Below are positions 50,499-61,834 of a stretch of 64,000 nucleotides of DNA, piece by piece; the first letter of the stretch is position 1; the number at the start of each line of letters is the position of its first letter. Origin of the DNA: Tubiluchus corallicola (Eukaryota > Priapulida > Priapulimorpha > Priapulimorphida > Tubiluchidae); assembly GCA_030141605.1 (NCBI GenBank), contig JAQGDQ010000002.1, forward strand, positions 912,501 to 976,500. The letters are read 5' to 3'. A program made the position numbers and the translations under genes. Under the pieces are notes generated by a model. The model worked only from the letters and a program-made list of their open reading frames with translations, had not been told where the DNA came from and did no database searches.

Positions 50499-52736
50499 CT
50501 AAGGTCCCGAGCTTTTATAAATGTCATTCACAACCATGCCAGAGTTGGAATGCCTTTTTTGTACAGTTTTTTTCACTTGGGATGTGGGAATGTTTTGATT
50601 ATCATCTTCCACAGCATAGTTTTCATACACTCCATTATCACCTTCCACATCTTCCACATCTTCATCTGGTGGAGTGTCGTACATTCGGTACACATCCTCC
50701 CCTTCTTCAGAGTTCCTCTTTTTATCCAATACCTCCTGCTGTATGGCCCGTCCCTGAGCTTCTGCCTCTGCAGAAGCCTGTCGAAGTACAGAATTACCTT
50801 TTGGCTTGTTTGGTCGTGAATAAAGAACAGCAGATAACTGTTTCTTAAACAAACTGGAACTGAGGTTATTCTCTAATTTTGGGGCAGGCTTTGCTGAAGT
50901 TGTTGGGCCACTCTGAGAAGTAGGCTGCACTTGTGAAGCTTCGTCGCTGGGCCTTTTTCTTAAAATGGGTTTAAGTGGCTTCTTTGCAGGAGCTTCAGAC
51001 TTATTTGCTGGAGCCATAGGCGCATCTGTTTCTGGAGGAGGAGGTGGGGCTGGGGGAGGGGCAGGAACTCCATTCATTTTTCCATTTGGCTTTAGAGGAA
51101 CTTTAGGTTTTGTGGCTGCAATGCCACCAAGGGGTGGCGGCGGAGGTGGTGGTGCCACTGTAGGGGGAGGCACAGTATGCTTTTCCTCCTTTTCAGTTGG
51201 TTTTGTATGGATGTGACCATTTACTCCATTCACAACATTGCTTCCCCCATCCAGAGGGACACAGTGAGTTATTGATGGTCGCTCGCCACTGCTGTTGCTG
51301 TAGTTACTTGCACGACGTTCCTGCTTGCTAGGTGAAACCACATCGTCGTAGACATACTCTTTTAAACATGGAAGTTCTATCTTAGGTAGAGTTAATATCT
51401 TCCTGTAAACAGAAATCACTGTTTATTTAATCACTCAGCTCTCCAGAAGTAATAATTTTATATAATGCACTGTAATATAAAAACAGAATGCGAAACCACG
51501 TACTTACATGGCATAGCATGATAGGACACATCTTACATAGCTGCAGGATAGCATACTAGTGGGATAGCAGGATAGCTTAATTACAAGTTTCAGAAGCAGT
51601 TTCATGCATGAATTAATGATTGCAAGGCAAATACTGTAAATCAAAATTATTTACAGGTTAGGCAAGTTATACCTACACATATTATTTATCAAACTACTAA
51701 TGTAGGAAAATGTAAAATAAACAGAAGAGCAAGTCACGGACACACATAACATGTATTATTACCATAAGGTTATTTAAAAAAATGAAATAACTTACTTGCG
51801 ATATAACATCATCAATATGAGTGCAGCCACGACGACAAGAATGATGGAAAGGGTCACTCCTATAGCTATTCCAATTCCTATAGCAAACACGTAACAGGGC
51901 AGTTATTCAAAAAATCTATTTATGCTTACAGATTTGCTAACTGCAAACTACACTCTTACAAACTGCTAAATGGAACAACAAATTGAGCCATTTACAAGCA
52001 AACAAGTTATGCTTAGATGTGTAGTGGTAATATAAGAGGTGGAGTATAGCTAAACAGTAAGCATGTATCAGATTCAAGTAACCCATGAAAAGGTTAATAA
52101 ACAGTTTTACTGTTACACAAGAGTACTTCCATTTTGCTGTGGAGCTTACATATTAATCATCACTGTCTGCTTGTGAGATAAGTAAAGTAAGTAAATTACT
52201 GGTGAGTAGAAAAAAGCATTCAGTGCCAAAAAGCAAACAAAAGTGAAGAAGGGAAAAATAGGTTTATCTAGGCTTGATATCATAGACTGGATGGGCCTCG
52301 AAACTATCAGCAATTGTTGGTTGAATTAGCCATACATTAATTAAACTAATTAGTTGTTACAGAATTCCACAAAAAGGGCTCGTATTTTAAACAGGATTCA
52401 TCATTATACCATATTAGTATTCTTATATAGGAGCATCCTTCTGGAGATACCTAATTACTGATTATCTCAGGTGTTTGGTTTTCTCAAATGAGTTTAGAAA
52501 ATACAGTTAATAATTAAAAATAAATGGCTATGTATATATGTGTGCTTACACATGCTTTCATTATAGTTTGTAAAATTATTGAAGTGGTTTAGGAACATAA
52601 GAAGCTGTTTAGAAAAATGTGTCCTAGAAAAAGTGCAAGAACACTGTGGTCATGTTACCTTTTTGTTTTTCCTTTTCCGCAGCTTCCGAGCTGTTTGCAT
52701 CTTCATAATGGCCAACTGGCGGTGGCTCATTGGCAC
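50499..52736 (-). CDS. Furrowed-like gene: linker, transmembrane helix and cytoplasmic tail
   Basis: Exon 52659-52736 is a polar stalk. Exon 51796-51877 encodes the membrane segment (GIAIGVTLSIILVVVAALIL) followed by MMLYRK. Exon 50499-51402 encodes the 300-residue tail. The tail has two polyproline runs (VAPPPPPPP, APPPPPPE) suited to SH3, EVH1 or profilin binding, and tyrosines in YVYDDV, YRMYDTPP and YENYAV contexts that could be phosphorylated. No catalytic domain is present. Confidence 0.88.
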
Positions 52737-55700
52737 CTGAAATAATTCATAATTTTATATGCACCTAAAGATAAAGTAGTAAGGATTTATTTGTCGTCAA
52801 TTGGCTTATAGTACTTGTTTGTGCTACTGCTCTCTTATCCATGAAATTATTTCAGATAAACGTTGCCATATTAACATCAGTCTTTCTTGTTTCAAGAAGA
52901 ATACCCACTAGAGCAACTACCTATAGCGAAAAATTAGCTTTAAGAATCCCATTGTTCTACATTTTAGACCTGGTTTCATATTTTAATATTCTAACTGCAG
53001 CTCCTTAAAAGTACATGGTCTCTGGTCTTGTATAATAGCTAGAATCAGGTCACTCAATACAGGTGACATGACCCATGTAATGACATGAAGTTACTAAAGG
53101 CAATTTTCATTTTTTGCTCTAGTGACCTTGATCTTTGACATTTCAAACCCAAAATCAGTGAATTTCCACTTCTTGCCCAGGCCAATCCTTGTGCCAAGTT
53201 TTGTGGTTATAGTTTCAGCTGTTTTGATTTTGTGTGGACAGACATGCACACAGACAGATTCAACTAAATGCTCACATAAGTTATTTATTCAAAATTACAT
53301 GCTTAAATATTGCAATGTCTACAACTCTACACACCCATACATAATGGCGGCTCAGCACTCCATTGTCCAGTTGTAAGCCAGCAGTTAACTATGGCTTCAC
53401 CGTACATTCTATAGTTTTCGTTGCAACTGTACATAACTGCGTAAGCCACATCACGGTCTTCCACTGTCTTGTTGACCTGGTATTTTCCATGCTCTATTTC
53501 AGGAATTTTCCCGCAGTTGACCACTAAAGCAAAGAATAATGTAAACAAAACAAAAATGAGTGTAGTGATGATTCATTAGTAATTAGAAATCTAAACATGT
53601 TTCTCAGTCAGTTGACTATTTTTAACTATAAAGTTAAAGCATTAACGATTCAAATTTGGCCTTAAATGAAGTGTGCTTTTTGATATTTGTAGTTCACCTA
53701 AAATTAAATGCATTCCCAACTAAAATTATTAGGAAAATATCACTGACTTTGCTGTTTGGCTACAGGTTTAATAAAAGGTGGTCATGTATGTTACAGTGCC
53801 TTTCAAATGGGTGGAAATCACCTTACTTAATTATAATCCATATATCAACTATCAACTTTAATACATTTAAGAAACATTGTTAGCCTTATGCAAAAGATAA
53901 AAAGGGTTCAAATGAAATGCCGATACAGTTTGTGATTGCTTCCCTTTTTAACTGTAATTGAATGTAATGGACTGATATAACAGCATGTTAAGATTTTCCC
54001 AAAAATGAGAATCTAATAAAGCAACACAGTAATATGAATATGTTTAACGAATGTAACACTAAGAGAACTCATATAAAGTGCATTTATTAATCCTTCAAAA
54101 TTTTAAATAAAAGAATATAAACTTACGTATGCATTTTGGCTGCTCTCCACTCCATGTTCCATTTTCTAAGCAACGTCTATGTGATGAACCCACAAGTTTG
54201 TACATATTGTTACAGGAGAATTCAGCTCGGCTTCCATAATGTGTTGTTTTATCAATCATTTTCATTTGACCAGCCTTGGGCTTGAGCAGTTTACCACAGT
54301 CGACATCTGTAATGTGGCAGTGAAAACTTCATTATAGAAGCCGTGATGAGTGCGACCTTTAATATCATTTTAGTTTAAGAACACTATTTACATACACTTA
54401 TGTGTAGTTTGAGTACAATGAAAATACTCAAATTAAGTTATGATTTCATAAGCCAAAAACAAGCTGGATACTTTTGAAAGTCACGTGACCACAGCAGAGC
54501 TCACTCTAACAAAAGGCTGTCTAAGGAAACTGTAATAACGTTTTCCAAACAAGGACTTGCTAGGAACTAATTTCTTCATTTGGGGTCTTGTTATTATTCA
54601 AGATAGGACCCACTTATGCCATTAAGACAAGTCAGGAAACGACAAATTTCATAGCACTTCCTTAGCTATTAGGACTAGTTAGCACAAGCATCAATGTTAC
54701 TAATTTTACAAGTTCTAAATAACTTACAAACACAGTAGCTATTGATATTACTCCACTGTCCATTGCTCATACATTCACTGACAGATGGACCAACCATAAA
54801 ATGACCCGCACTGCAGCTTAGTTTCAACTGGTATCCTACATTGTAAGTTCCTGCATCATTCAGACCTGCATAAACAGCGCCATCCGGAATATACGGGCTT
54901 CCACAAGATATTGGTTCTATAATGATAGGTGCGATAGTTAAGTGTTAATTGTATGCCGATTAGCAGATAGCAGTGGACAAACTCCACAAAAACTGTTATA
55001 CAGTTTTAGTACCCACATGACAAACAATATAAAAGTAAGAAAATGTTAATAAATAAATAACTCATGTCTTAACTAGGCAAGAGCCAGTATAGACTCTTCA
55101 GTAGCAACTTTAAGAATCCAACTAAAAAGCAGAACAAAACTGAGAGTTTTAAAGATAAGCCTAAAACTTCTAACAAATTCATACTAAGCAGTCTTTTAAA
55201 AAACAATCTGGATAGTCCATTCAATTTTTATCTTTAAATTGAGCCACACTGACTACCTAATGAAGAGCAGCACCAGCTCCAGCAATCACACTATTTACCA
55301 CAGTGGCATAAATTGCAAGAATATTTAGAATTTCCTATTATCTCTCCAAAAACAGTATAAGTAGCTCATACATATCCCGAAAAATATGTTACAAAGATTT
55401 CAACGAGGGCTTATTACTCGAAAAATATATTTAATTGTATATTCATGTGAAATTTGCGAGCACATTCTTGTGCCCAGTACATTTTTCAGATCGACAGTTG
55501 ACATTGTATTCTGTTGAGATAATACCTGTATCTCTAAACATTTGAGTGCATAAAAGCAATACATTTGGTCAAATATATTTTGTCACTCAAATCTTGAAAG
55601 TCATTTTGACAGACCTTTCAATTTACTAATAAAAAAATAGTATATTAGTGGTTCTTTTCATTCTTAGTGGTTTATTACTGAACTAGACTGCATCTCAGCT

Positions 55701-58700
55701 GACTTAACATAATATTTCTCCCATTAGTGATTAAGCCTGTTCGTGTAAGTAAAGTCTCAACTCCCTAAAAACATGCAAGCCAGGCATACCACAGTACTTT
55801 GTGACACCATATCGCAACAACCAGCTAGACACATCACAGTCCTTCACTATGAATTTGCAACATAATAAAATGCACTGACTGGACTGAATGGTTAACTGAA
55901 ACATTACAAACATACCATATTCACAAATGAACGAGTGGTTACGATTGCACTGGACATCGTACCAATACCATCCCTCCTCCCAGCCATCTAGACCTGCCTC
56001 CTGGGCCGATATCCAGTTATACCCAACACAATGCTGATTGCCGCGAAAGTTGTTTGGCTGTTGTGGGCCCCAAAAGCTTGTTGTCACCTTGTTTCCATCT
56101 GAAATGTAATTTGTTTATTGGACGCTGTCATTCAGTACTTTATATATGTGTGTGCGTGTGTGTGCATGTGTGCGCACGCGTGCGTGCGTGTGTGATGTCC
56201 CACATATACAGTGTACTCCTCTTAATAAATCCATCTTAGTGTGAAGCTAAACAGATTTATTAAGTGGCTGGATTTATAAGCCGAAGAGACTAATCAAGTA
56301 GCATTTTCTGTGACATTACAGTACGTATTGTTTATTTATGAAGCTAGGACTCCTAACACTCGGCAAATTGCTTGCAATATGTTTCTAAGTAAAATGCAAT
56401 AATTTGTTAGCAGTCGAATAATTAAGGCAATTCATGTAAAATATATGTTGTTATCTATGATGTTAATATCATTTATATGTGACAAGCTGTTTGCCAAATT
56501 CAAAATGCAATACATGTAACTTTAACATCAGTTATGATTCATTTATTTGAATCATTAGCATTCTCATATCACGTTTGTCAGCAAAAATGAGCTTTATTTA
56601 GATTTATTTAATTACGTACGCAAAATGAGTAATTGAGACCATTACATAGAATGCAGATAAGTTAAAGTTGAAACATGTCCAGTGTGGTCTGTTTGTGGAT
56701 TTTTTCGAAGATGCGTTTGGATATCTTGCTTGAGTTCAGTCAAGGGTAGCATGCTTGAGTAGTCACTGTTCTGCAATCTAAGAGCAGTGTTTTCAGCGTG
56801 TTGTATTTCAGTAGCTCATTCAGTAATTTCTTGTTTGTCGTCATCATCGTCCTGTTGTTGAGGGTCATTAAGTGGAAAAAATGCAAAGGTATAAAACGTG
56901 CTTAGAACAAAGATGCCGATCTAGCTCAAGTTAAAATGTAGGACAACTGTGTGGTCTTACATCACAATTTAGTTGTCTTCACGGCATGCAAAGGTGGATT
57001 TATAAAGCGAAGTTTGGATTTATAAATCGCGGACTTTACTAGGTTAAAGTTTTATACAGTTCCGTTCCAGCAATATTGTTATGGATTTATTATCCATAGA
57101 CTTAAAAAGTAAATTCTACTGTAACTGTTTGTTAAAAAGAATTTCTCATCAGATAAAATTGAACAGAATTATCAAACACTGTAGATCCACACATTGCAGT
57201 TCTACCATAAAATATTGTTACCAATTAGCGACGTTCTGCTAAGACATTCACTAGTTTGTACTACGAAGCTCGGAAGCCCTGTGATACTTGAATCACTAAG
57301 ACTTGATAAGCTATGAGATTAATAGGTAAATACTGTCCAAGTAGAAAAACGAAACAACACAGTCATTTTACTGGAAAAACGAATAACATTGAAACAAAAT
57401 GAATAAAATGCACACCTTCTACCCACACAAAGCTGTCACCAGTCTTACTATCTTTCTTTGCACCAATCCAGTAGTAATCTCGACCGAGAGCGAGGCCATC
57501 AAGGTGGAAGCCTAAGAAACTGAAATGCAACAATTTTACTAATGATCACTATCTTAACATAATTTTCACGAGACAAAAGTCATGACGGATAATGTCCAAA
57601 TCTCACCATAAATGAGGCATACAATACACGACATTGCATACCACATATTACACAGAATATGCAAATGTGACACAGAACATTCAAAGATAACGTTTTCCTA
57701 TCCAAATGCAGAAAGGACAGCACAGCTAAGTACAGACAAATGTATATATTTTGACGAACTATGAATTTGAATGGTCTTATTGTCCAAATTTGATTGGGTT
57801 TTGTCTAATTTGAACACTCAAAGTCAAACTAAACACACCGAGTCTGTAGTGAGTTACGCAAGCTTACAAGTTAAAAGGAAAATTTTATGCACACAGCAGG
57901 TTTTACAACAATGAAGACAAGGAATTCTGCTTTAAAGTTAGATTACCATAAAACATCCAAAATGTAATGCTTTATTAAAAAAATTGACAACATAAATTTG
58001 GAAAACACAAGCAGCAAAATTAAAGCGTACAACAAAGATAAAGAAATTTGAAAAATCGAGTAAGATACAAACAAGGCAAAAACATAAATACTAGATGGTA
58101 TTTAATTTTGAAATAATTTCATTTTGAAAATTATTATTATAACAAGAAACACATGTCTCAAGGGCATTATAGGCATTATAGGAGGACAGTCTTATCAAAG
58201 AGACACATTTAATGTGTCACTAAGAGCTGCTGTCTCTGATAAAATCACATTACTATTGAAATGCACTAAAGCCACAACAAATTACAAAGGAGATTGCATA
58301 CTCTTGAAGATTTGGTTCAACGATTTCTGCTAATTTTCCATTGAACAGTCTACACTGTCTGACAGCTTCCTTCCAGCTTGTCCTTGATTCTGGATTGTTG
58401 ATAAAAATGTAACATTTGTCTGAAGAAATCCTCTGGGCAGGAACAGGGGCAAACAAGTCACCTGGGTCAGGGCACCGGTCCCTTGTCAAAGCTGAAACAG
58501 GGTGATTTTTGTATTTATTTATAGTATCAATAAATGTAAGATTAAGTTGGACAATATTATTCAGCTGACTCAGCTGAGATGTCAAATTCTTTATCATTGA
58601 CTTTTTAGATCGATATTTAAAAGCCACGTTACATATGCTTCTGAAGATCTAAGTTGAGTATTGACAAGCTCGAGTTTTAGAAAACGTGGCTGCAGTAATT

Positions 58701-61700
58701 CAAAAATTCAAGAATTATGGCTTTTCTCAGCCTAAAATCCAGTCGAGTGCATTTCTGCACATCTTTGACAGTGGTGTGGCTTTAAACAAGGGAATGTGGC
58801 TCAAAAGGTCAATATGAAATCAACGCTTAGTCACCCAAATAATATTGTCCAACACATTCTTGCATATACTGATTATGTACATATAACGATTCAGTTGGTG
58901 CTTAATAAGCTATTTTAGAGGATAAATCATACAGCGGTATATATGGCTGCATTTTCTAACACAACTAATTCTGGGATACACTGGCAGGTCCAAGGACAAA
59001 TTAATAATTCAAATTCCGAATCAATTAGAAATCATTCTTCTGCAGCAGGCAAATATTAGACCAATCAAAAATAAACATTTAGTGACTTTGTCAAAATACA
59101 AACTATTTACACAAGAAATGAAAAGCTCTTTAATTGAAACACAATTTCCATCCCACTGACTTAACCGACACAGACTAGTAAAGGTAAGTGACTCGTTTTC
59201 ATTTCAAAAATATTTACTACACAAACGATAGAACCCGTTTAGTTTTACTAACCTTAAATTCACACACCACTTGTGTGATAGAAAAATATTTATAAACAAA
59301 TGCTATTTTAAAAAAATGGGCTAAATATATTTACATTCTATTAGAAATAGTCAGTAAAGTATGTGAAGGCTCAGTCTCTAAAATGGTGTTTGTGATCTTG
59401 ATATCACAATCTTAAAACAGTGAAATAAACTCTTTCAATTGGACACTGTGATAAGAAATTATAAAAACACAAAAACTGTATGATGAATATGCAACTAATA
59501 TAGTACCTGTAATATCTATCAAATTATATTAAACATTGTAATATTAAAACTAGGGCAACATACATAATTTCATATAAATGCCTGCATAGACAGAAGCTTG
59601 TCTTGAGTTTGAAATGAATACATTCTAGTATACACTGTGTAGCCTTGCTTTTTCGTGATTCAAAGAATGGCAACTTCAGCACAGAATTTTCACAAGGCCC
59701 CACAGCCTTCCAATCTGTTTGTGAAACTTTTTAAATATTTATACAGGGTGAAAAGATACATTTACAAAGTCATGATCAAAATATTTCATAGCAACCTGAT
59801 ATCAAATAACATACCATTAGTAGAAAAGACTGACACTTCACACAAATTAAGCAGATGATAGGCTGGAGGCTTTGCAGGTATCTGGATTGTCACATACTGT
59901 CCAACAATTGGCTGCTGGCAGAAGATATCTACTGTTGCTGATTGAGCTGAAAAATAGCCATTAACATTATGAGTATTGCAGACCCTGATTTACAATACAA
60001 GATTTAAATTAACAGAAATCTACTCTTAAAAGAAATGCAGCAATTATTCCACAGCTGCACTAGATACTATTGTCTATCTAATGTGCGTAGTAAATAAAAC
60101 AGGTATTCATTATAGTTATGTTAAATCAAATAGATATTCATTATTTAATTTCTGTAAAATTTTAAGAAATACAAACTAAAAATAGGAGTACACAAACCGT
60201 TGAAATATGTGGTGCTTATCAAACCACCATGGGAGTAATTTTACTACAACATATAGGAAAAAACATAAAAGACAAAGCTGTCTTACCTTATCATGTTCCT
60301 ATTCATATTTCATTTAATAAAGTTATGATTTACAGCACTTCACTTACCAACAGTTCCATTGAAAGACCAACACAATTCTCCTCTGTTCTGGTTAAATGAA
60401 GAATTGCCCACTCTAACTTCAAAGTCTTTCAATCTGTCCCCTAAAACAAAAAGACCAATTTAGCATGTGAGCTTTATTTTGCTTATAACTGCCTATGTGT
60501 ACTGTTTTCAATAAACAGTAAAGAATTATAATAGAAAAGCTATTACAACACAACTTCTCTCCCGACACTATTTTTTCTATCAAAACTAAAAAGTATAGAA
60601 AAAAGTAATACAATCATACAACATGTACTTGATAAGCAGCTTTTCTATTAAATACAAGATAAAGCTTTGGGTTAAAAAATTAGAATGTTACAGTCTTATA
60701 ATGTTAAGATGATTAAGGAATTTACCACTTTTATTTGGGTTCTTAAATCTGTTTATTCTATATGCTTATTAAAACTGTACCAGGGACAGCTTATTCACAC
60801 AGCCTCGCTGATATCTGCATTTAATGGCAATTCACAAATACACATTTAAATTCAATAAGTACATTCAAAAAACAGAATTGGGGAATAGTGCCAATTAAAA
60901 AACTGTAATTTAGCAAACTTCTGAGTAATCATTTTCAGTGTAGTTACTGATGTCTTGGGTAATCAGTTTCAGTACAGTTAGAGAAATGTAGGTGAACCTT
61001 TTAAGTAAGACTTCCGGTGTGGTTAAAAATCTCTGGTTAGTTTAAAAATTACACCTTAAAGAGTTATATACAAAAAAGTTATTGAACCAGAATCAACAGT
61101 AACTAAAAATAGTACGTACAACAACAGTTTTCAGCTACGTTCAGTAAACGAACAGCAGCTACCTCTGTCTTCATGAGTAAATTAACTGACCACCAGGGTG
61201 CATTCTGCCAGTCGGTGGCACTACAGGAACCTTTGGCAAAATACTGATCTCGGACGCCGTCATTCGCCAGACCGGCCACATTTTCTTCTGAAGTTGAAGA
61301 CTGGACTGCAGGCTTGCCAAGAGCAACTTCATAACCTAAATTTATAAATTTCAATTTGATTCATTCTCTTATTAATGCAGTAAACATGATCAACAAATGA
61401 GTTTTCATCAGCTTGACATTTTTTTGCTATTTTCTTTGTATTTAATAATACAGCTGGCAGCTATGTCACAAATGCAGTGTTATAGGAGGGTGGCATTCAA
61501 ACAATTTTATTAAATTTATCATTGACAGCGAAAAGCGAATCCTGTCAAAACAAATGACATTATCAGCATATCACTGATAAGTGCAAAATCTCAAAACCTC
61601 GAAGGTTGTAAAACAGGTGCTATTAACATTAACGTTAAAACTGAAAAAAGGTTGGCTTACCACACAGAGGTGCATACCCTGTCCATAAGCCATCAGTTCC

Positions 61701-61834
61701 ACATGTTCGTGTTTTTTGTCCAATCAACTCAAATCCTGTAGCACAGCTGTACTGGACTGTTGTACCTGGGTCAAACGTCAAACTAGAAAATTCTATTTGG
61801 CCATTGGATGGAACTGCTGGTCGCTGACATTTAG
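50499..61834 (-). CDS. fw: Furrowed-like transmembrane receptor: sushi, F-type lectin, C-type lectin, three sushi (5' partial)
   Basis: Exons 5'-3': 61661-61834, 61120-61335, 60348-60440, 59815-59946, 58302-58491, 57416-57519, 55916-56098, 54728-54916, 54127-54306, 53335-53523, 52659-52736, 51796-51877, 50499-51402. All introns are GT-AG and the frame is continuous for about 900 residues. Order in the visible part: sushi/CCP (1-58), F-type lectin (59-205), C-type lectin (206-364), three sushi (365-550), Gly/Glu/Lys linker (551-576), one transmembrane helix (577-603), cytoplasmic tail of 300 residues. The F-lectin, CTLD, sushi, TM order is that of Drosophila Furrowed, a selectin-like adhesion protein; fewer sushi repeats are present here. 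No signal peptide exon was found up to 64000, so the gene continues off the edge or into unrecognised small exons. The architecture is clear; orthology to Furrowed is an inference. Confidence 0.85.
53060..53265. repeat. Dispersed repeat resembling a common marine-invertebrate family
   Basis: Contains TGACCTTGATCTTTGAC, CCCAAAATCA, GTGCCAAGTTTTGTGG and GGACAGACATGCACACAGACAG in that order. This series of words is, from memory, typical of high-copy non-coding repeats in marine invertebrate genomes. In the intron between the last sushi exon and the stalk exon. Confidence 0.45.
53335..54916 (-). CDS. Furrowed-like gene: three membrane-proximal sushi exons
   Basis: Exons 54728-54916, 54127-54306 and 53335-53523 each encode one module, each starting and ending in phase 1, the symmetric arrangement typical of shuffled sushi exons. 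Landmarks are ISCGSP...LSCSAGHFMVG...NGQWSN, VDCGKL...FSCNNMYKLVG...NGTWSGEQPKC and VNCGKI...YSCNENYRMYG...TGQWSAEPPLC. Confidence 0.92.
55916..58491 (-). CDS. Furrowed-like gene: C-type lectin domain exons
   Basis: Exons 58302-58491, 57416-57519 and 55916-56098. The domain runs from RCPDPGDLFAPVPAQ and KCYIFIN through SWKEAVRQCRLFNGKLAEI, YYWIGAKKD and FVWVE to QHCVGYNW, YDVQCN and HSFICEY, with the expected cysteines. The carbohydrate-specificity motif is QPN (family: EPN for mannose-type, QPD for galactose-type), and the WND calcium motif is replaced by Trp-Tyr-Asp-Val, so sugar binding cannot be predicted. All three exons join in frame. Confidence 0.9.
56140..56193. repeat. TG-rich microsatellite
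   Basis: TGTG/CGTG run immediately upstream (transcript sense) of the last C-type lectin exon and directly abutting the pogo-like element. Confidence 0.85.
56209..57121 (-). mobile_element. pogo/Tigger-like DNA transposon relic
   Basis: The 913-bp segment starts CAGTGTACTCC and ends AATTCTACTG, loosely inverted CAGT-type termini, with TA on each side (56207-56208 and 57122-57123). On the minus strand from 56875 to 56642 a reading frame encodes an acidic stretch (QQQDDDDDKQEITE), then an amphipathic segment (HAENTALRLQNSDYSSM, LPLTELKQDIQTHLRK) and a stop, with one internal TGA at 56816-56818. This resembles the C-terminal tail of a pogo-type DDE transposase; the catalytic core is missing. 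It lies in an intron of the Furrowed-like gene. Confidence 0.55.
59815..61335 (-). CDS. Furrowed-like gene: F-type lectin (fucolectin/FTP) exons
   Basis: Exons 61120-61335, 60348-60440 and 59815-59946. The module opens with ALGKPAVQSS, holds GSCSATDWQNAPWWSVNL and ENCC, continues RLKDFEVRVGN and ends QYVTIQIP plus HLLNLCEVSVFS, the F-type lectin beta-barrel pattern. The canonical fucose motif (His, then R-x-D-C-C-x4-R/K) is not intact: the His position is Ala or Thr and R-x-D is Ala-Glu-Asn; only the vicinal Cys pair and following Lys remain. In CCWDRLK, the Trp codon spans the exon junction. Confidence 0.88.
61500..61565 (+). mobile_element. Third copy of the hammerhead-like TGACAG...CTGTCAAAAC motif
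   Basis: TTATCATTGACAG at 61516-61528 and CCTGTCAAAAC at 61541-61551 form the same 6-bp stem and flanking words as the right arm of the foldback element at 46132-46163, but the CTGATGA part is degraded. Probably a relic of the same repeat family. Confidence 0.4.
61661..61834 (-). CDS. Furrowed-like gene: N-terminal sushi (CCP) exon
   Basis: A single phase-1 exon encoding a whole sushi module: KCQRPAVPSNG, VQYSCATGFEL, TRTCGTDGLWTG, APLCG. It has the four cysteines and the C-x-x-G-F and G-x-W landmarks. It is the most 5' exon recognised and starts mid-codon, so at least one upstream exon must exist. Confidence 0.9.

Noticed and set aside
50355-50819. 154-codon plus-strand frame
   Set aside because: Overlaps, antisense, the tail exon of the Furrowed-like gene and its 3' UTR; no recognisable domain.
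50965-51216. Glycine-rich plus-strand frame
   Set aside because: It is the reverse complement of the polyproline-coding tail exon, so the glycine runs are an artefact.
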